23,503 nucleotides of DNA from positions 1 through 23,503 of the forward strand of contig CAKVBX010000028.1 of the NCBI GenBank assembly GCA_934725685.1. The letters run 5' to 3'. Source of the stretch: an uncultured Bacilli bacterium. GTDB lineage: Bacteria; Bacillota_I; Bacilli_A; RFN20; CAG-288. A model generated the notes under the pieces. The model saw only the letters and a list, made by a program, of their open reading frames with translations. It ran no database searches and was not told where the DNA came from. Shown piece after piece: positions 14,912-23,502 of the stretch (position 1 is its first letter; the number at the start of each line of letters is the position of its first letter). The translations under genes were made by a program, and so were the position numbers.

Positions 14912-16225
14912 ATGGATCTATTCAACAACATCATCTGGTGGCTCAATATCATCTTCATCATCTTGGTCGGCTCTGTCTTTCTTTTCCAGCTGCTATTTAT
15001 GTTTCTTTTCTATCTTAAGCCAAGGCAATATAAGAAGGCCGAGAAATACCATGATTTTACAATTATCATCCGCGCACATAATGAAGAAGATGTCATTCGC
15101 GACAGCGTGACTTCCGCCCTGAAGTGCGATTATCCTCAGGATAAGAGAAGAGTTATTGTCTTCTGTCATAACTGCACGGACAGAACCGCAGAGATAGCAA
15201 GAGAGTGCGGCGCGAGGACGGTTGAGTTTTCCGACCCGGATCCGAAGCACCGCAAGGGCAGTTATTGTTTCAAATATGGTATGGATGAGCTGAAGAAGGA
15301 TCCGGAAGGAACGTACGAATATTTCCTTTTCATCGATGCCGATAATCAGCTGGATAAGAATTACATCCTGGAATGCAACAATGCCGCCGATGAAGGGGTT
15401 CTTTTGGGTAGGACTTACGAGAATAGCAAGAATCTTACAGACAATCTGATTTCCTGTATGTCTGGTCTTTGGTATATCCGTGACAATCTTTTTGCCTGCC
15501 GCTCGAGAAGCCGCCTTGGCATGGGTTGTGTCATGGATGGCTGTTCTGCCATGGTCAAAGCGGAGCTTGCACTCAACTGGGATGCGATGAGTTCCTCCGA
15601 GGATCTCGAATTCACCCTGAAACGTCTTCTTGACGATGGCATCGTGGTCGATTACATCGAGAATGCCATGGTCTATGAGGACCAGCCGGCTTCCTTAGAG
15701 GATATGTTCAACCGCAATACCCGCATGGGGAATGGGCTCAACAAACTGTTCTGGACGGAGGGTATCCGTTGTCTCAAGATGTTCTTCAGGACACTTTTCA
15801 GAAAGGATGTGAAGGCTTCCCTGAAAATGAGTTATCTCGATCACTTCACCAATCTTGCCATCATTCCGCTCTCCTTTTTCGCCATGGTTTGGTTCAGCTT
15901 CTATTATATCTATGCGCTTGTCTATACTGGACTTGGAAATACGATGAATATCTATGGTCTCGGTGAATTCGGCTTTACCTGGTTCCTTCTTTTTGTTCTC
16001 ATTGTCGGTCTATCCTGTTTCCTGATTCCGTTTTTCTTCCAGCCTTTGGTTTCTCTCATTGCCGAACGGAAGAAGCTGGTCATCAAGAACTGGGCGGTCG
16101 CTGTCTTCTCTGTTCTTCTCTATCCCTCTTATATCCTTATCGATGCCATTTCGATCTTCCAGGGCATTCTGATGAAACCGAAGTGGAAGAAAATCAAACG
16201 CAGCAAGACGAAAATCGACCAATAA
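14912..16225 (+). CDS. Membrane-bound family 2 glycosyltransferase
   Basis: A 437-residue inverting GT-A glycosyltransferase anchored in the membrane. One helix lies at about 8-35. The catalytic domain follows with IIIRAHNEED (51-60), DAD (142-144, metal/nucleotide-sugar binding), GCSAM (210-214) and ED at 230-231, the likely catalytic base region. Three to four helices close the protein (about 312-340, 353-378, 392-415), ending in a Lys-rich tail. The layout resembles processive synthases (cellulose/hyaluronan/PNAG type), but the QxxRW motif is not seen; RNTRMGNG (268-275) lies where it would be expected. It probably adds sugar to a lipid, a surface polymer or a protein; donor and acceptor are unknown. 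GAGGAAAG at 14901-14908 is the ribosome binding site. Confidence 0.85.
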   Translation: MDLFNNIIWWLNIIFIILVGSVFLFQLLFMFLFYLKPRQYKKAEKYHDFTIIIRAHNEEDVIRDSVTSALKCDYPQDKRRVIVFCHNCTDRTAEIARECGARTVEFSDPDPKHRKGSYCFKYGMDELKKDPEGTYEYFLFIDADNQLDKNYILECNNAADEGVLLGRTYENSKNLTDNLISCMSGLWYIRDNLFACRSRSRLGMGCVMDGCSAMVKAELALNWDAMSSSEDLEFTLKRLLDDGIVVDYIENAMVYEDQPASLEDMFNRNTRMGNGLNKLFWTEGIRCLKMFFRTLFRKDVKASLKMSYLDHFTNLAIIPLSFFAMVWFSFYYIYALVYTGLGNTMNIYGLGEFGFTWFLLFVLIVGLSCFLIPFFFQPLVSLIAERKKLVIKNWAVAVFSVLLYPSYILIDAISIFQGILMKPKWKKIKRSKTKIDQ

Positions 16226-16237
16226 AAGGAGAAATTG

Positions 16238-17185
16238 ATGATGAACAGAAAACTGAAACTATTATTTTCTGCCTTGGCTCTCATGCTTCCCTTAGCCGCC
16301 TGCGACGGAAATTCCAAAGCAAAGAAAATTTCCTACAATGACGGACTGCAAATGGAGAATTTCAGAATCACCTCTGTTTTTAACTCCACGGAAGACGGGG
16401 ATAGTACGATGGATCATTCCTATATCGAATATACCTTCGATGTCCGCAATACCGGAAATTTGGTCTGCGGTGGCTTCGATTTCAAACTGAATTTCAAGGA
16501 TTCGGTCGGAAACCTTCTTTTCGAGGATGCCTTCGAATGCAGGGAATCGACATACGGAGTCACAAAATCGGAACTCTATTTCGAACATGGTGAAATATCC
16601 ACCGTCACAGCAGTAACCTATGGCAATAAGGAATATGCCTTTACGAAGGCAGAGACTTATTCGGTGGCCGATTTCAGCTTTGCCGGTGCTTTCGGTTTTG
16701 AAGATGGTATCGTCTATTCGACGGAGAGCACAGTGCATCCCATCACCATCAGTAATCTGAGAGCCAGTGATGTGACAGGGGAAAAGACGGAATCCTTTGT
16801 CTACCGCATCGATTTCAATGTGAACTATGAGATTCCGAATAACAAGAAGGGTAGGCTTGTTCTCGCTAATCCTTCTGCGAAACTGATTCTCGGTACCCAG
16901 GAATATCGCCTCGACGGAATCACGACGGTAAATAACGAGCTCCAACCTGTTTCGTTTGCTTATGTGGTGACAAAGAAAGCCCTCGATATGACGCAGGAGA
17001 AGGGAATCACCATGAAGGCGGCCGTTGTCGTTTCCACAGAGGCGAGACTGAATTATTCTTTCAAGGTTAACATGGTATCCATCTTCCTCGTCATCGGTGC
17101 GGTCCTTGCTGCTCCCATCATTCTTGCTGTGATACTTGCTCTCTGTTTCCGTAAAAAGAAACCAAAAAAGGAGAAAATGAACTGA
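16238..17185 (+). CDS. Lipoprotein with additional C-terminal membrane helix
   Basis: This 315-residue protein begins with a signal peptide ending in LAAC (lipidated Cys22) and ends with a hydrophobic helix at about 281-303 and a basic tail (RKKKPKKEK). The extracytoplasmic part would thus be tethered at both ends: lipid at the N-terminus, membrane span at the C-terminus. The middle looks like two beta-rich domains with alternating hydrophobic residues, the first holding YIEYTFDVRNTG, a pattern common in immunoglobulin-like lipoprotein domains. No family is recognised. AAGGAG at 16226-16231 serves either ATG 16238 or the adjacent ATG 16241, so the start is uncertain by one codon; a TTG at 16235 is less likely. 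Its stop overlaps the next start (TGATG). Confidence 0.8.
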   Translation: MMNRKLKLLFSALALMLPLAACDGNSKAKKISYNDGLQMENFRITSVFNSTEDGDSTMDHSYIEYTFDVRNTGNLVCGGFDFKLNFKDSVGNLLFEDAFECRESTYGVTKSELYFEHGEISTVTAVTYGNKEYAFTKAETYSVADFSFAGAFGFEDGIVYSTESTVHPITISNLRASDVTGEKTESFVYRIDFNVNYEIPNNKKGRLVLANPSAKLILGTQEYRLDGITTVNNELQPVSFAYVVTKKALDMTQEKGITMKAAVVVSTEARLNYSFKVNMVSIFLVIGAVLAAPIILAVILALCFRKKKPKKEKMN

Positions 17186-18081
17186 TGATTAGAATCGAAG
17201 ATGGTTATGTTTCCTTCGAAGGATATCGCACCTATTACAGAATTGCAAATCCGGAAGGGAAGAAGATACCCTTGCTTCTCTTACATGGGGGACCGGGTTC
17301 CACCCATAACTCCTTTGAAGTGCTCGATGAACTTGCCCTTCTTGATGACCGTCCCGTTATCAGTTATGACCAAATCGGATGCGGTTTCTCCTCATTACAG
17401 GGTTCTCATCCGGGGCTTTACAACAAGGACTTCTGGATCCGAGAGCTCATCAACCTCCGGCTGAAACTCAACCTTCATCAGGTACACCTTCTCGGTCATT
17501 CCTGGGGTGGAATGCTTGAAATCCTATACCTTACGGAAAGGAAGCCATTCGGTGTTGTCTCAGCGACACTCTCTTCCACACTCTCTTCCGCTTCCTTATG
17601 GAAAGCGGAGACCCATCGGTTATTGAAGTATCTTTCGGCGGAAGACCAAAAAGCGGTTGAGATGGCGGAAGAGACTGGAGATTACCAGACACTTGAGTTC
17701 CAGCTTGCCAGCCGGCATTATGCAGAACGTTATGTCTCGGGCCCGGTCACGGAAGAGACACCGGACTGTGTGAAAAGGAGTCGCCTCCGCGGAGAGGAAA
17801 GCTATCTTGTCGCCTGGGGAACGAGTGAATTCACTCCCACCGGAAATCTTGCCGGATACGAAGTGACGGACCATCTGAAGGACATCTCCTGTCCTGTCCT
17901 TCTTCTCTCCGGCACGGACGATGAGTCGACGCCTTATCAGAATAAGGTCATGTATGAAGCTTTGAAGGGAGAGAAGAAGTGGGTCCTTCTTCCCGGGGCG
18001 AGGCATGCGACCTATGTCGAGAAGACAGAGGACTATATCCGGGAAGTGATGGCATTTTTGAATCATTGTGAGGAAAACTAA
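17185..18081 (+). CDS. Alpha/beta hydrolase, proline iminopeptidase-like
   Basis: A 298-residue cytoplasmic hydrolase of peptidase family S33. HGGPG (34-38) forms the oxyanion region, GHSWGG (104-109) holds the nucleophile Ser106, Asp246 lies in GTDDESTP, and His274 in ARHATY completes the triad. YDQIGCG (61-67) is also characteristic. The length equals that of bacterial proline iminopeptidases, which release N-terminal proline from peptides, but related enzymes act on other amides and esters, so substrate is uncertain. There is no signal peptide. AGGAG at 17169-17173 lies inside the end of the previous gene, and the start overlaps its stop by one base; the next gene overlaps in the same manner (TAATG). 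Such tight coupling ties it to the surface operon. Confidence 0.85.
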   Translation: MIRIEDGYVSFEGYRTYYRIANPEGKKIPLLLLHGGPGSTHNSFEVLDELALLDDRPVISYDQIGCGFSSLQGSHPGLYNKDFWIRELINLRLKLNLHQVHLLGHSWGGMLEILYLTERKPFGVVSATLSSTLSSASLWKAETHRLLKYLSAEDQKAVEMAEETGDYQTLEFQLASRHYAERYVSGPVTEETPDCVKRSRLRGEESYLVAWGTSEFTPTGNLAGYEVTDHLKDISCPVLLLSGTDDESTPYQNKVMYEALKGEKKWVLLPGARHATYVEKTEDYIREVMAFLNHCEEN

Positions 18082-19085
18082 TGAAACTGATATTGGAAAA
18101 GAAATGGGATGGTGTCGATCTTGTCTTCAATGGAGGAGATGAAAATATCCTTGTCGATTATCTCGGCATCACTTTCGTGAACAAGAAGACAGGGGAAGTC
18201 GAGGGGCGGATTGTCGATTTCCTGGGTACGACGATGGGGACGATTTCGAGAAATAAGAAATATCTCTTTTTATCCAATTCGAAGTCGCTGTTCCGTTCCT
18301 ATGACATCAAGGAACGGAAGATGGTCGCCGAGCTCGACCTCTCCATGAATCCTTCATTGACCCCGTTTGGCATCGAAGAATCCATCGATGGAACGAGTCT
18401 CTATTTCATCATGGCAGAAGATGCCCGAGCGATGCTCGAGGGCATCCAGGGAAAAGGAAAGACCGAAATTCATCGTTTTTCGTTCCCGGAGCTCAAGGAA
18501 ATCGAGGTCATCAAGAAAAAGGATGACTATTACGATGCGGCGGCATGTTCCTTTCTGAACGGATATCTTTTCGTCAATACGAAAGGATATATCGATTTCA
18601 TGGATGAAAAAGGAACTATCACTTCTCATCCAAATATCGCCATCCTGGATACCACGCCGGTCGTCAATGAGAGACGGAAGGAATTCTATATTCCGACGGA
18701 ATACGGATTCCGTGTTTTTGATAAGGATTTCCGTGAAATCAATAAGTTCGATGTCATCAGCGATGACAAGAAACAGGTGAAGTCTCCGATGTATTATATC
18801 ATGAAGGATGATATCGAAAGGGCGCTCTCTTCTTCCGGAACCGAACAGATGGAGAATGCGGAGGAAATCGAACGCATCAAGCTGATCGACGAGAATCATT
18901 TGCTTCTCTTCATCTCCGAAGTGTTGGGCTCCTATTATCGGATTCTCATCGCCGATGTGCGTGACGGCTTCCTTTCCGAACCGCTCAAGTGCGGTTTCAA
19001 GATTCTCGATGTCGACGTCTATGACGAAAAGCATGTCAGTTTCTTTGCGAGGAGTGCAACGCATCTCTTGGAGATTGTGGAATGA
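18081..19085 (+). CDS. Unrecognised protein, possibly a beta-propeller
   Basis: A 334-residue protein with no signal peptide or membrane segment. It is built of short repeating beta-strand-like units with turns (for example YLFLSNSKSLFRSYD, then a later YLFVNTKGYIDFMDE and YGFRVFDKDFREINKFD), each a hydrophobic strand followed by a polar turn, which suggests a cytoplasmic beta-propeller. I see no catalytic motif and do not recognise a family. GAGGAAAA at 18070-18077 precedes the start. It overlaps the following gene by 4 nt (ATGA), so its product may act with it or with the ABC transporter. Confidence 0.78.
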   Translation: MKLILEKKWDGVDLVFNGGDENILVDYLGITFVNKKTGEVEGRIVDFLGTTMGTISRNKKYLFLSNSKSLFRSYDIKERKMVAELDLSMNPSLTPFGIEESIDGTSLYFIMAEDARAMLEGIQGKGKTEIHRFSFPELKEIEVIKKKDDYYDAAACSFLNGYLFVNTKGYIDFMDEKGTITSHPNIAILDTTPVVNERRKEFYIPTEYGFRVFDKDFREINKFDVISDDKKQVKSPMYYIMKDDIERALSSSGTEQMENAEEIERIKLIDENHLLLFISEVLGSYYRILIADVRDGFLSEPLKCGFKILDVDVYDEKHVSFFARSATHLLEIVE

Positions 19086-19744
19086 CCCTTCGTGAGTTCT
19101 TTGCGGAAGTCCTTGCCACCACGGAGGGGATGACTTTTTCCCCAATGTGGGAAGTGACGGATATGAATACGCTCTGCTATGATCTTTGCAGAATTCAGAT
19201 TCCGGATGACATCTTGGAAGAAGTCTCTTTTGAAAAAGAGAAGATGCTTTATGATGAAGTGTTTTCCGGATTCAATCCGAAACTGATTGCAAAGCGGGGA
19301 TCCTATCTCGTTCAGCTCAACTATGTCTTGGAGACTTTCCTCCCTAACAATGTCACTCCCTATAAGAAGGTCACCCAGACCGTCTACCAGACAAGCAAGA
19401 TGCTTGCAAAGTATAAGGACCTGGATGCTTTCGTGAAGGAAGTGAACGGAAAATGCTCGGAGAAGGATGATAAAAAGACGTTTGCGTTTCTCGACAATTT
19501 TCGTCTGGACTATTCCCTTCCATCCATGTTCTTTAATTCTGCCTGCTCTTTCTTTTCTAAGACCGGCATTTTGGATGTCCCCTATCTCAGTCCGAGCATC
19601 AAGCGGGTTCTGTTTTCTAAATTATCCATGGAAGAAAACAACTATTCCTGTTTCCATATTCTCTCGCTTCTCATGAAAATATCGGATTCCTGTGGCTATG
19701 AAGTTTCTCAGCGCCTGGAGGCCTACGCAAAGACATTATGCTGA
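19082..19744 (+). CDS. Unrecognised helical cytoplasmic protein
   Basis: A 220-residue protein without signal peptide or obvious membrane helices. It seems mostly alpha-helical and has several Cys residues (in NTLCYDLCRI, GKCSEK, SACSFF, NYSCFH, SCGYE and the terminal Cys), but in no regular metal-binding spacing. No family is recognised. Its start overlaps the previous stop (ATGA) and its end overlaps the ABC transporter start by 7 nt, so it is made in a fixed ratio with both neighbours. It may be an accessory or regulatory factor for that transporter. Confidence 0.75.
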   Translation: MTLREFFAEVLATTEGMTFSPMWEVTDMNTLCYDLCRIQIPDDILEEVSFEKEKMLYDEVFSGFNPKLIAKRGSYLVQLNYVLETFLPNNVTPYKKVTQTVYQTSKMLAKYKDLDAFVKEVNGKCSEKDDKKTFAFLDNFRLDYSLPSMFFNSACSFFSKTGILDVPYLSPSIKRVLFSKLSMEENNYSCFHILSLLMKISDSCGYEVSQRLEAYAKTLC

Positions 19745-22485
19745 AGCTTGAACACATCAACAAAATCTATAAGACGGACGAAAAGGAACTCTATGCCCTG
19801 AGGGATGTTTCCCTCTCTTTTGATACGGTTCAGTTTGTTTCAATTCTCGGTCCTTCCGGATGCGGAAAGACCACGCTGCTCAATGTTGTCTCCACCCTGG
19901 ATACCTTCGATTCCGGAATCCTGACCTCCGCAGGAAAGGATTTAAGCTCCCTCAGCGAGAAGGAGAAGAACACCTACCGGAACAACTGCATCGGTTTTGT
20001 CTTTCAAAACTGCTATCTGATTCCACATCTCACGGTCCTTGAGAACGTGAGACTTGCTCTTTCTGTCCGGGACTGCCCGAAGAAAGAGTCCGAAAAGAAA
20101 GCCATGGAGGCGCTTAAGGCCGTTCATATGGAAGGCATGAAGAACAAGAGACCGAACCAGCTTTCCGGCGGCCAGCAACAGAGGGTCGCCATCGCCAGAG
20201 CGCTCGTGACATCGCCCATGTATCTGCTTTGCGATGAGCCGACCGGTGCCCTCGACAGTACATCCAGCCGTGAGATCATGGATTTGCTTCACGAGATTTC
20301 CAGGACGAGACTCGTCCTTATGGTCACCCATAACGAAGAGCTCGCCGAGGAGTATTCGGACCGAATTATCCGGATGAAGGATGGGAGCGTCCTTTCGGAT
20401 ACTGTCGTGCATCCTACGGAGAACAAGAAGGAAGCGAAGGAAGAAGAACATGCCTCTCATCTTTCGCTTTCCTTGGCCTTCCACCTTGCCTTTTCCAATT
20501 TGTTTTCCCGGAAAATGAGAACGATCCTTTCCACTGTCGCCAATAGTCTCGGCATGATCGGCATTGCCTTTCTCTTTGCCGTCAATTACGGATTCGACCG
20601 GTATGCCTACGATCTTTCGAGTTCCTCGGCGACCTCTCTTCCGATTGTGGTCTCCCCGTTCAACCGGCAAACCGATACGGAAGCCTTCAGCGACATCAAT
20701 CAGTCCGTGACTTATCCGGATAGTGAGGAAATCTATCCTTCCATCTCTTCTGCTTCCCAGTATGCGTATAACTACAATAATGTGACACCGAAGTATCTTT
20801 CGTTTCTCGACTCACTTCAGGAGGAAAAGCTGATCAAAGATTATGTGATGAGCTATTCGGCATCGTATAACTTCAATCTGACAACACGATATCCGAGTTC
20901 CCTTTCCGGGAAGAATCCATCTTATTTAGGAAATGTAGAGACGACACTGACAAATTATAACTATTATGCGAGCCGTTCCGGACTTCCGTATAATATCTTC
21001 CATGTCCTTTATGGCGATCTTGATCAATATGATGTTCTCGCCGGAAGCCTCCCTGAAAATGAGAACGATGTCGTCCTTGTCGTCGACAAATACAATGCGG
21101 TCAGTTTCCGCATCCTGAAGACTTTGGGATTCTATAACTCCTATGATACGGAAGAGGAGGTGCGGGATACTTCCCTTCAGAGCAAGGTGAAACCAATCTC
21201 TTTTTCCGATGTTATCGGAAAGGAATACCGGATTTTCGATAACGATGAAGTCTATTCCTCTGAGACGACTTCCTCCGTGACTGACGGCATCGGTCATAAA
21301 AGGACCATCCACCATTTCAAGACGGAGGAACTGACGGAGGATTTCTATGCGAATCACGGAAGGACACTGAAGATTTCCGCTGTTCTCCGTCCTAAGGCGA
21401 GTTCTGCGTTCTCACTGCTGTCCCCTTCGTTATGTTACACCCAGGCACTTCAGGATGCCCTGATGCCGAAGAATGCCGAGAGTGCCATCAGCAAGAGCAT
21501 TTCGGACAATATTGTCTTTGTTTCTCCGGACGGATCTTCGGATGCTTCTTCCGATTTTGCCAAAGAACTCGAACAGGTACTTTCTGATTATGAATCGAGC
21601 GGTTCGTCGGTGCTTCCGACCTCGGATCTTAACGAGGTCTTCAATAAGTATTTCACGTTCTATCCGGTTACAGAGACGGGATTCCGGTATCTCGGCTTTT
21701 CGACTTTCTTCTATCAAGCCAAGAATTATGGTGCGGAACTGATCGATGACAGCATCAAAGGAATCGATCTTTCCAAGAGTGAGAATATCGAGGCACAAAT
21801 CAAGAAAGTGAAGAAGGACCTGATTCTCGATGTCGATCAGGCCTACAAGGATATCATCTCCCTGGTCGCTTACTGCAATGCCTATTCTTCCGTTCAGTGT
21901 CTTGTCATCTTCCCGAGCGACCTCGATAGCAGAAGCGAGGTCCTGAAGCGGATGGAGGAATACAACGAGATTTCCTCGGATGCCAATCATGCAAACAGCG
22001 ATGAGGAACAAATCTACTATGCCACCTCGGATGCTTCCGACATGATTGAGGAGGTTTCGGAGATGATTTCCCTTGTCACGGTACTTCTGATTCTGTTTGC
22101 CGTGATTTCCATGATTGCTTCTTCCTCGATGAATGCCCTGCTTGTTTCCAATAACGTTCTGGAAAGAAGGAAGGAAATCGGTCTACTGCGTTCCTTCGGA
22201 ACAAGGAAGTCGGATGTTATTCTGATTTTTGAAATCGAAGCCGTCACCGTCGGTGTTCTCTCCGGTATTGCCGGTTCTCTGTTCACTTATCTCCTCTGCT
22301 TCCCGCTCAATAAATTCCTGCAGTCCTATCTCTCCTATTACCACATCGGAAATATCTGTCTTTTCACATTTCCCCATGCACTTCTTGTGATTCTGATCTC
22401 CTTTGCCATCGCCTTCGTCGGCTCTCTGATTCCTGCGTTCAAGGCGAGCAAGGTCTCCCCTGTGGATTCCTTACGGAGCGAATGA
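19738..22485 (+). CDS. MacB/LolD-type ABC transporter, ATPase fused to FtsX-like permease
   Basis: A 915-residue fusion. The N-terminal ATPase has Walker A GPSGCGKT (38-45), Gln90, LSGGQ (142-146), Walker B with CDE (165-167), D-loop ALD and His198. A Lys/Glu-rich linker (about 228-238) leads to the first membrane helix (about 263-283). Three more helices lie at about 776-798, 830-855 and 879-900, with the FtsX-type segment containing ERRKEIGLLRSFG between the first two of these. The extracellular part between helices 1 and 2 spans about 490 residues, roughly twice that of MacB. This class acts by mechanotransmission, exporting peptides or lipoproteins or driving surface enzymes rather than moving solutes through a pore. 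As a single fused half-transporter it should work as a homodimer. Last gene of the operon; no clear terminator follows. Confidence 0.88.
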   Translation: MLKLEHINKIYKTDEKELYALRDVSLSFDTVQFVSILGPSGCGKTTLLNVVSTLDTFDSGILTSAGKDLSSLSEKEKNTYRNNCIGFVFQNCYLIPHLTVLENVRLALSVRDCPKKESEKKAMEALKAVHMEGMKNKRPNQLSGGQQQRVAIARALVTSPMYLLCDEPTGALDSTSSREIMDLLHEISRTRLVLMVTHNEELAEEYSDRIIRMKDGSVLSDTVVHPTENKKEAKEEEHASHLSLSLAFHLAFSNLFSRKMRTILSTVANSLGMIGIAFLFAVNYGFDRYAYDLSSSSATSLPIVVSPFNRQTDTEAFSDINQSVTYPDSEEIYPSISSASQYAYNYNNVTPKYLSFLDSLQEEKLIKDYVMSYSASYNFNLTTRYPSSLSGKNPSYLGNVETTLTNYNYYASRSGLPYNIFHVLYGDLDQYDVLAGSLPENENDVVLVVDKYNAVSFRILKTLGFYNSYDTEEEVRDTSLQSKVKPISFSDVIGKEYRIFDNDEVYSSETTSSVTDGIGHKRTIHHFKTEELTEDFYANHGRTLKISAVLRPKASSAFSLLSPSLCYTQALQDALMPKNAESAISKSISDNIVFVSPDGSSDASSDFAKELEQVLSDYESSGSSVLPTSDLNEVFNKYFTFYPVTETGFRYLGFSTFFYQAKNYGAELIDDSIKGIDLSKSENIEAQIKKVKKDLILDVDQAYKDIISLVAYCNAYSSVQCLVIFPSDLDSRSEVLKRMEEYNEISSDANHANSDEEQIYYATSDASDMIEEVSEMISLVTVLLILFAVISMIASSSMNALLVSNNVLERRKEIGLLRSFGTRKSDVILIFEIEAVTVGVLSGIAGSLFTYLLCFPLNKFLQSYLSYYHIGNICLFTFPHALLVILISFAIAFVGSLIPAFKASKVSPVDSLRSE

Positions 22486-22529
22486 CGGGACAGATAAGAG
22501 AATCACCATAGAATTCTACGAGTTTCTTC

Positions 22530-22558
22530 TTGTTTCATACGGAATCAGTTACTATAAT
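22530..22558 (+). promoter_or_regulatory. Promoter of the YebC-family gene
   Basis: TTGTTT at 22530-22535 and TATAAT at 22553-22558 are spaced 17 bp apart, giving a start near 22565 and a leader of about 60 nt. Because no terminator closes the upstream operon, some read-through into this gene is also possible. Confidence 0.65.
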
Positions 22559-22569
22559 AATGAATGTCA

Positions 22570-22594
22570 TTTCGCATTCTTTTGTTATGCGAAA
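22570..22594 (+). promoter_or_regulatory. Leader hairpin before the YebC-family gene
   Basis: TTTCGCAT (22570-22577) pairs with ATGCGAAA (22587-22594) around a 9-nt loop, at the very start of the predicted leader. No U-tract follows, so it is not a good terminator. It may protect the 5' end of the mRNA. Confidence 0.4.
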
Positions 22595-22626
22595 ATCAAA
22601 GACATACATAGAAAAGAGGTAAACCT

Positions 22627-23355
22627 ATGGGTAGAGCACACGAAGTCAGAGCGAAGAAAATCGCACAGACAAATGCCGCAAAGTCGGCTTTGTACAACAG
22701 AGCCAGCAAGGAAATTTATCTTGCTGCGAAGAGTGGTGTCCCCGATCCTAAAGACAACCTCGCTTTAAGATCCGCCATCGAAAAGTGGAAAGCTCAGCAC
22801 GTCACCCGTGACGTCATCGACAGAGCTATCGCCAAGGCCAAGGATAAGGATGCTGCCGCCTTTGTCGCCGGCAGATATGAAGGCTTCGGCCCCGGCGGAG
22901 TCGCCATCATGGTCGATACCCTTACCGACAACGAAAAGAGAGCCTTTGCCGCAGTTCGCGCTTGCTTCACGCATCACGGCGGAAAGATTGGCAACAGCGG
23001 TTCCGCTGCCTTCAACTTCGTCCGTATGGGCGTCATCTCCTTCGATTCCAGCAAGAGTGTCGAAGAAGTCGAAGAAGATCTCATCATGAACGAAATCGAT
23101 GTTCAGTCCGTCGATCAGGACGAGAGCACTTTCCTCGTTCAGGTCACTTCCACTGACCTCAACAAGGCCAGAGAGGTCATCATGAATGACTTCGGTGTCG
23201 GAGAAGATGATTTCTCCACCTGCGAAGTCACCTATGTTCCGACCGGTGACACTGTCAAGGTCTCCGACGAAGACAAGGCCAAACTTGAGAACCTCATCGA
23301 AGACATGGATGAGATTGAAGACGTTCAGGCTGTCTATCACAACGCGGAACTCTGA
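22627..23355 (+). CDS. YebC/PmpR/TACO1-family protein
   Basis: A 242-residue cytoplasmic protein of the YebC family. The N-terminal MGRAHEVRA opening resembles the YeeN/YebC2 subgroup (MGRAxE) rather than YebC proper (MAGHSKW). The core has GRYEGFGPGG (82-91), then the HHGGKIGNSGS block (116-126), hallmarks of the family. Members were first described as DNA-binding regulators; TACO1 and bacterial YebC proteins have since been tied to translation of proline-rich stretches. The C-terminal part is strongly acidic. AGAGGT at 22615-22620 is the ribosome binding site. The gene has its own promoter and terminator and is probably a housekeeping gene unconnected with the operon before it. Confidence 0.92.
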   Translation: MGRAHEVRAKKIAQTNAAKSALYNRASKEIYLAAKSGVPDPKDNLALRSAIEKWKAQHVTRDVIDRAIAKAKDKDAAAFVAGRYEGFGPGGVAIMVDTLTDNEKRAFAAVRACFTHHGGKIGNSGSAAFNFVRMGVISFDSSKSVEEVEEDLIMNEIDVQSVDQDESTFLVQVTSTDLNKAREVIMNDFGVGEDDFSTCEVTYVPTGDTVKVSDEDKAKLENLIEDMDEIEDVQAVYHNAEL

Positions 23356-23375
23356 TCCGATTTTAAGCGAAACGG

Positions 23376-23400
23376 GGATGTCCTTCAGGGCATCCTTTTT
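23376..23400 (+). terminator. Rho-independent terminator after the YebC-family gene
   Basis: GGATGTCC (23376-23383) pairs with GGGCATCC (23388-23395), with one G-U pair and a TTCA loop. Five T follow directly. Confidence 0.88.
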
Positions 23401-23463
23401 CTTTCTATCCCTTTTGGATTTTGATACAACCTGTCTTTGGGCTAGACCCCTGGATTTCTAGTG

Positions 23464-23502
23464 TTAAACATCGATATCGAAGAGATTGTCTACATCCTTC
23501 TT
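23464..23502 (-). CDS. Possible C-terminus of a gene beyond the right edge
   Basis: On the - strand the last bases read KKDVDNLFDIDV followed by TAA (23464-23466). The residues and codons (AAG, GAC, CTC, TTC, GAT) suit this genome, but twelve codons cannot identify a protein or prove coding. Confidence 0.3.
   Translation of the reverse strand, partial: KKDVDNLFDIDV

Noticed and set aside
18354..19145. - strand open frame of 263 codons opposite the unrecognised beta-rich gene.
   Set aside because: It would run against a tightly coupled operon with overlapping starts and stops and has no ribosome binding site or motif.
22570..22594. Hairpin before the YebC-family gene as terminator of the seven-gene operon.
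   Set aside because: It lies after a good promoter and lacks a U-tract.
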